Shown one piece after another: positions 60,577 to 64,000 of a stretch of 64,000 nt of DNA. Source of the DNA: Bradyrhizobium sp. NFR13 (GTDB taxonomy: Bacteria; Pseudomonadota; Alphaproteobacteria; Rhizobiales; Xanthobacteraceae); NCBI RefSeq assembly GCF_900114605.1, contig NZ_FOTP01000008.1, positions 124,001 through 188,000 of the forward strand, read 5' to 3'. How positions within the stretch are numbered: the stretch's first letter is position 1; each line of letters starts with the position of its first letter. A program made the translations under genes and the position numbers. Under the pieces are notes generated by a model. It did not search any database. It saw only the letters and a list, made by a program, of their open reading frames with translations, and was not told where the DNA came from.

Positions 60577-61473
60577 TCAGAACACCTCGTCCTTGAACCA
60601 CCGGCCCTGCGCCAGCGCGTATTCGGCAATCTCCATACGCGTGCCGATCCAGACATCGTCGCGCTTGCGCGCCAGCTTGATCATGGCGTCGTAGACCCAC
60701 GCACCTGCCGGGCGACCGAACACGTGGGTGTGCGCGGTGACATCGAGCATGAACGGTGCGGCGTCGGCCTGGCTTGCATTGTCGAGGATGGCTCGGAACT
60801 GGTCGATCAGCGTCGCCGGCGCATTGCCGTAGCGGATGCTGTGCGGCAGATCGTTCACGTCCATCGTCAGCGGAATGCCGACGATGCGTTGGTCCGGCGC
60901 ATCTTTCTGCGCGATGATCGAGGGCAGGTCGTCGTCATTGCAGTCGCCGAACCAGACATAGCCTTCCTCGGCGAGCAGCTTGGGCGAAATCAGGCTTCCG
61001 GTGCCACGCGGGCTAATCCATCCCTTCGGACGTTCGCCGGTGACGGCGGCGATGAGGTCACCGGTGCGGCGGATATTGGCGCGCTCACCGGCTTCGTCGA
61101 AATAGACCGGGATGACGTCCATGCCATAGGAATGCGCCACGATCTCGTGGCCAGCGGCATGCAGCTCCTTCAACACGGTCGGGTGGGTTTCGGCCAGCAC
61201 GCCGTTGACCATGATGCTGGTCTTCACATCGTTTGCGGCGGCGATGCGCGTGAGGCGCTGGATGCCGCGCACGGCGCCGTAGCTTGCCCAGGAATGTGCA
61301 TTGGTATCGAAAAAGCCGGGCTGCAACACATTGCCCATCGGCCCGATGCCCGGTGCCTTGCCGGGCGACCAGGCTTCATAGGCCAGGTTGAAGACGATGC
61401 CGACGCGGGCGCCATTCGGCCAGCGAAAGTCCGACGTTGCACGCTGCACGCGGAATGTCCGGGAGTCGCTCAT
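60577..61473 (-). CDS. Polysaccharide-deacetylase-family (PuuE/allantoinase-like) amidohydrolase
   Basis: A 298-residue NodB-fold metallohydrolase. The metal and catalytic segments are RVGIVFNLAYEAWSPG, GHEIVAHSYGMDVIP (His in H-S-Y-G), RPKGWISPRGTGSLIS and MLDVTAHTHVFGRPAG. The layout resembles PuuE-type peptidoglycan/allantoin deacetylases rather than chitooligosaccharide NodB. The usual Asp of the first motif is not at the normal place (FNLAYE instead of T-F-D-D), so the metal centre should be checked. In this operon it probably hydrolyses an amide or acetyl group of the catabolic substrate. Confidence 0.75.
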   Translation of the reverse strand: MSDSRTFRVQRATSDFRWPNGARVGIVFNLAYEAWSPGKAPGIGPMGNVLQPGFFDTNAHSWASYGAVRGIQRLTRIAAANDVKTSIMVNGVLAETHPTVLKELHAAGHEIVAHSYGMDVIPVYFDEAGERANIRRTGDLIAAVTGERPKGWISPRGTGSLISPKLLAEEGYVWFGDCNDDDLPSIIAQKDAPDQRIVGIPLTMDVNDLPHSIRYGNAPATLIDQFRAILDNASQADAAPFMLDVTAHTHVFGRPAGAWVYDAMIKLARKRDDVWIGTRMEIAEYALAQGRWFKDEVF

Positions 61474-61509
61474 GTTGTTGTCCTTGTTTTTGGCTCGTGC
61501 GGTGCCGTG

Positions 61510-62409
61510 TCAGGCCACGATGCTGTTGGACAGGATGCCGATGCCTTCGATCTCGGCGGTGACGCGATCTCCCTTGAGCAGGAAGCGCGGCGGCGTCATC
61601 GCATAACCGACCCCGGACGGGGTCCCGGTGGCGATCACGTCTCCGGGCTCCAGCGTGAGGCCGCGTGTCAGATGTTCGATGATGGCCGGGATATCGAAGA
61701 TCATGTGGCTGGTGCGGCTGTCCTGGCGTACCTCGCCATTGACCGTGCTGAAGATCCGAAGGTCGCCAACATTCGGCAGCGCGGACGCATGGACCACAAC
61801 CGGCCCGAACGGGCAGGAGCGGTCGAGGCCCTTGCCTTTGAACCACTGGCCGTAACGGCGTTGCATGTCGCGGCCGGTGATATCGTTGATGATCGAATAG
61901 CCGAACACATGATCGAAGGCGTTCTGCGCGGAAATGTTGCTGCCCGGCTTGCCGATGATGACGGCGAGCTCGACTTCGTAATCGAGCTGTTCGGTGACAT
62001 TGGCATGCTGCGGAATGGTTTCACCTGAAGCGATCACGGCGGTCGGCGGTTTGGTGAAGAATTCCGGCACGCTTGGCAGCGGCGCGGGCGCCTTGCCCTG
62101 CGCGCGCATGCCTTCGTCGATATGGTCCTTGTAATTGCGGCCGACGCAGAAAACGTTCTTCTTCGGCCGCGGGATCGGTGCCATCAGCGTCAGCGATGCC
62201 AGCGCAACAAGGTTCGCGGCATTCGCGGTGGATGCGAGGTCGCGCACGATGGCGAGCCCCGCTTCGCCGGCTTCGGCGAGATCGCCGACATGGCGCGGCG
62301 CGGAGGCCTGGCCTGCACCCGGCCACGCCTTCGTCAGATCGAGAACATTGTCATCGATCACGAGGCCCAGATGGGATCCGTCTGCGGCTGCAAAAGTGAG
62401 GAAGATCAT
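61510..62409 (-). CDS. Fumarylacetoacetate hydrolase family protein
   Basis: A 299-residue FAH-superfamily hydrolase. The core contains VFCVGRNYKDHIDEG, the metal ligands in YEVELAVIIGKPG, GYSIINDITGRDMQRRYGQWFKGKGLDRSCPFGP and the closing LEPGDVIATGTPSGVGYAM. Members hydrolyse or decarboxylate acylpyruvates and other 2-keto-acid ring-cleavage products. Its start overlaps the GntR stop by 4 bp (ATGA), so they are translationally coupled. The substrate is unknown; with the deacetylase and the Bug protein it points to catabolism of a small carboxylated compound. Confidence 0.92.
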   Translation of the reverse strand: MIFLTFAAADGSHLGLVIDDNVLDLTKAWPGAGQASAPRHVGDLAEAGEAGLAIVRDLASTANAANLVALASLTLMAPIPRPKKNVFCVGRNYKDHIDEGMRAQGKAPAPLPSVPEFFTKPPTAVIASGETIPQHANVTEQLDYEVELAVIIGKPGSNISAQNAFDHVFGYSIINDITGRDMQRRYGQWFKGKGLDRSCPFGPVVVHASALPNVGDLRIFSTVNGEVRQDSRTSHMIFDIPAIIEHLTRGLTLEPGDVIATGTPSGVGYAMTPPRFLLKGDRVTAEIEGIGILSNSIVA

Positions 62410-63101
62410 GGTGTGGTCTCATTCTGTTCGGGGAGGTCAAATTCTTTCAGCGATGCAGCTGCCTGGTCGCGCAGCAAACGGACATGCCGTCGCGCGAGCA
62501 TTTCCGCGCCGTCGGGATCGCGCTGTGCGATTGCGTCGATGATGTCGTGATGCTCGTGAAACGACTGCGAGCCGCGATTGAGACGCTCGATGAAGCGCAA
62601 CCCCGCCATTTTCAGATGGCCGAATGAGTCCCATGTCTTGCCGAGCAGGGCGTTGCCGCTCTCTTCGATCATCAGGGCATGAAAGGCCGTGTTGGCAGCG
62701 GCATATTCGGCAGGGCGTGCCAGCGCGCCGGCTTCATCGAAATCGGCAAACACGGCTCGCAGGCGGGGTGCGACATCATTCGCACCGTTGAGGGCGACTT
62801 CGCGTGCTGCCAGACCTTCGAGCATTTCTCGGATCGACAGCCATTCGAGATATTCCGGCAGCGATGTCGGCATCAGCCGTGCGCCGCGGCGCGGGCGAAA
62901 CGTGATCAGCCCTTCCTGCTCGAGCCTGCGCATGGCCTCACGTACGGGCGTCCGGCTGACCCCGAGCTCTGCCGCAAGCTCCTCTTCGCGAAGTCGCAAG
63001 GGGGCCGTGAGGCCGGCCGCACGCACCCCCAGTCGAACTTTCAGGGCCGTATAGACTTCGTCTCTCAGATAGGGCCTGGCGGCGATCGGGCTGGTGCTCA
63101 T
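62406..63101 (-). CDS. GntR-family (FCD) transcriptional regulator
   Basis: A 231-residue GntR/FadR-subfamily regulator. The N-terminal winged HTH is LREEELAAELGVSRTPVREAMRRLEQEGLITFRPRRGA; the C-terminal FCD ligand domain has the conserved Asp/His helices (EYLEWLSIREMLEGLAAREVA; FHEHHDIIDAIAQRD; HVRLLRDQAA). The start at 63101 is favoured because an upstream in-frame ATG at 63122 lies inside a perfect palindromic operator, which would then be coding. It is the first gene of a GntR-FAH-deacetylase-Bug operon and very likely represses it. Confidence 0.9.
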   Translation of the reverse strand: MSTSPIAARPYLRDEVYTALKVRLGVRAAGLTAPLRLREEELAAELGVSRTPVREAMRRLEQEGLITFRPRRGARLMPTSLPEYLEWLSIREMLEGLAAREVALNGANDVAPRLRAVFADFDEAGALARPAEYAAANTAFHALMIEESGNALLGKTWDSFGHLKMAGLRFIERLNRGSQSFHEHHDIIDAIAQRDPDGAEMLARRHVRLLRDQAAASLKEFDLPEQNETTP

Positions 63102-63103
63102 GA

Positions 63104-63125
63104 ATTTTGTATATGTATACAAAAT
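63104..63125. promoter_or_regulatory. GntR operator, perfect 22-bp palindrome
   Basis: ATTTTGTATA, two central bases TG, then TATACAAAAT: every base of the 10-bp arms pairs. TTGTATAC/GTATACAA half-sites are characteristic of FadR/GntR-type FCD regulators. It lies 3 bp upstream of the GntR start codon, consistent with autoregulation of the operon. Confidence 0.85.
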
Positions 63126-63315
63126 CGAGAAGTCTATGGTATTTCAATGTTGCGTCGCAGCGATTGTGTCGGATGTAACGGATTTCGATAATCGGAACTG
63201 GGGTGACAGATCTCGCCGGCGCGGAGATGGCCGCTTTGCCGTCGTATCAGTATGGTCTCTGGCTTCTTGCTCGGTCCTGGATTGATGGGACCAAACGATC
63301 TGCCCGGAGCTTCCG

Positions 63316-64000
63316 ATGAGCGACATAGTCGTCGACGATATCGTTGTTCTGCTGCCGCCCCTGCTGCAGTCGCTCGAGGCGCTGCAATTCGTTGCGCGCA
63401 ATCTGCATCCGCCGACTTTCGGTGCCGTCATGGAAGCGGTGGGCGAGCCTGATCAGGCGCTCAAGACGGTGCGCGCAGAGCTCAACGCATGGCCGGATGA
63501 TTTTAGTGAGCTGCGGGCCCATCTCGATGCGGCAAGCGACGCGGCGCTGACGGCCTTTACCGGCCTGCGCGCGGCCCAGCAGCCCGGCGGCGATCTTCCG
63601 ATGGTGTTTCGTGCGCTACGTCACGCCACGCGCGCGCAGGAATCGCTCTATGCCACGGTGGCGCGGCTGCCGCCGGTGAGTACGTTCTTTCTTCCGCGTG
63701 ACATGCGCGAGAACACAGCACTGCTTGAACGACTGGCATTGCCTTCGGCAGAGAACACCGGCGTCATTCATGATGGCGAGCCCGGACGTCGCGGCGGTTT
63801 CTCGATGTATGTGCCGGAAACCTACACGCCGGATCGTGCCTGGCCGCTGGTGATGGCGTTGCATGGCGGGAGCGGCAACGGCCGGGCTTTCTTGTGGAGC
63901 TGGCTCGCCGATGCGCGCAGCTCTGGCGCGATCCTCATCGCGCCGACGGCGATCGGCAGCACCTGGGCGCTGATGGGCGACGATGCCGATACGCCGAATC
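63316..64000 (+). CDS. Alpha/beta-hydrolase esterase (3' partial)
   Basis: An open frame from ATG 63316 (CGGAGC just upstream) to the window end, 228 codons. The N-terminal 115 residues are helical and unlike known domains (MSDIVVDDIVVLLPPLLQSL). The later part is a hydrolase fold: SMYVPETYTPDRAWPLVMALHGGSGNGR (oxyanion HGG), then AILIAPTAIGSTWALM. This resembles the phospholipase/carboxylesterase or PHB-depolymerase-like serine esterases; the nucleophile would be beyond the window. It lies divergent from the GntR operon. Confidence 0.75.
   Translation, partial: MSDIVVDDIVVLLPPLLQSLEALQFVARNLHPPTFGAVMEAVGEPDQALKTVRAELNAWPDDFSELRAHLDAASDAALTAFTGLRAAQQPGGDLPMVFRALRHATRAQESLYATVARLPPVSTFFLPRDMRENTALLERLALPSAENTGVIHDGEPGRRGGFSMYVPETYTPDRAWPLVMALHGGSGNGRAFLWSWLADARSSGAILIAPTAIGSTWALMGDDADTPN

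Noticed and set aside
60475-62028. 517-codon plus-strand frame opposite the Bug/deacetylase/FAH genes
   Set aside because: It crosses two gene boundaries of the minus-strand operon and reads as His/Asp-rich shadow sequence.

Overview
The window reads as chromosomal DNA of a high-GC alphaproteobacterium of the Bradyrhizobium/Rhodopseudomonas/Tardiphaga group (Nitrobacteraceae). This rests on the family mix (NdvA-like glucan exporter, a TrcR/DUF1013 regulator, a stand-alone second HisE, OprB porin, EcfG-like promoter motifs), the dense GC-rich coding and the imperfect-palindrome intergenic repeats. It is an inference; no rRNA or other taxonomic marker is present. The window is almost fully coding on both strands. 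I found no insertion sequence, prophage, CRISPR array or rRNA. There is one tRNA gene, tRNA-Leu(CAA). The first and last genes are cut by the window edges.

Layout. 1-4.9 kb: end of a TAXI-type TRAP solute receptor, two adjacent TPR proteins, propionyl-CoA synthetase and a small lipoprotein. 5-8 kb: OmpW porin, PhnA-family protein, small K+ channel, SUKH protein and the TrcR regulator. 8.2-10.6 kb: ispH-thrB-rnhA, tightly packed. 10.8-15.4 kb (mostly minus): peroxiredoxin, DUF924 protein, FadD, D-Ala-D-Ala carboxypeptidase. 15.6-21 kb: NdvA-like exporter, an orphan NMT1-type binding protein, a Gly/Tyr-rich secreted protein, hisE, a YqaA/DedA membrane protein and a Pro-rich protein. 21-24.5 kb: divergent TetR/GST pair with twin operators, nitronate monooxygenase and thioesterase. 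24.5-28.1 kb: a KaiC-like double ATPase translationally coupled to a hybrid histidine kinase. 28.2-31 kb: two unknown proteins and a Pit phosphate transporter. 31.3-34.2 kb: patatin, 3-hydroxybutyrate dehydrogenase and acetoacetate decarboxylase, a ketone-body/PHB-type neighbourhood. 34.4-41.7 kb: CorA/ZntB transporter, OprB porin, LLM flavin enzyme, alpha/beta hydrolase, exported glycosidase-like protein and MFS transporter. 41.8-50.1 kb: tRNA-Leu, dsbB, TonB receptor, AbrB-family membrane protein, a divergent pair of Cys-bounded-repeat exported proteins, lrgAB, tauE-like and a DsbA-like thiol protein. 50.2-54.96 kb: small membrane protein, AlkA-like glycosylase, DUF2855 protein, ClC channel and HNH endonuclease. 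55-59.4 kb: a decayed stretch with a possible GNAT remnant, then a peroxiredoxin-like protein behind a very large zinc-ribbon/adenylate-cyclase/AAA/TPR protein. 59.5-64 kb: a GntR-FAH-deacetylase-Bug catabolic operon under a perfect palindrome, and the start of an esterase.

How genes work together. The regulatory themes visible in the DNA are three candidate EcfG general-stress promoters (GGAAC-N16/17-xGTT) ahead of the Gly/Tyr-rich protein, kaiC and a 71-aa membrane protein; two near-identical operators flanking the GST promoter in the tetR-gst divergon; and a GntR palindrome covering the promoter region of the FAH operon. The most unusual loci are the KaiC/hybrid-kinase pair, which has no kaiB or kaiA in the window and a Thr-Tyr in place of the canonical Ser-Thr phosphosites, and the zinc-ribbon cyclase/AAA/TPR protein coupled to a peroxiredoxin-like gene.
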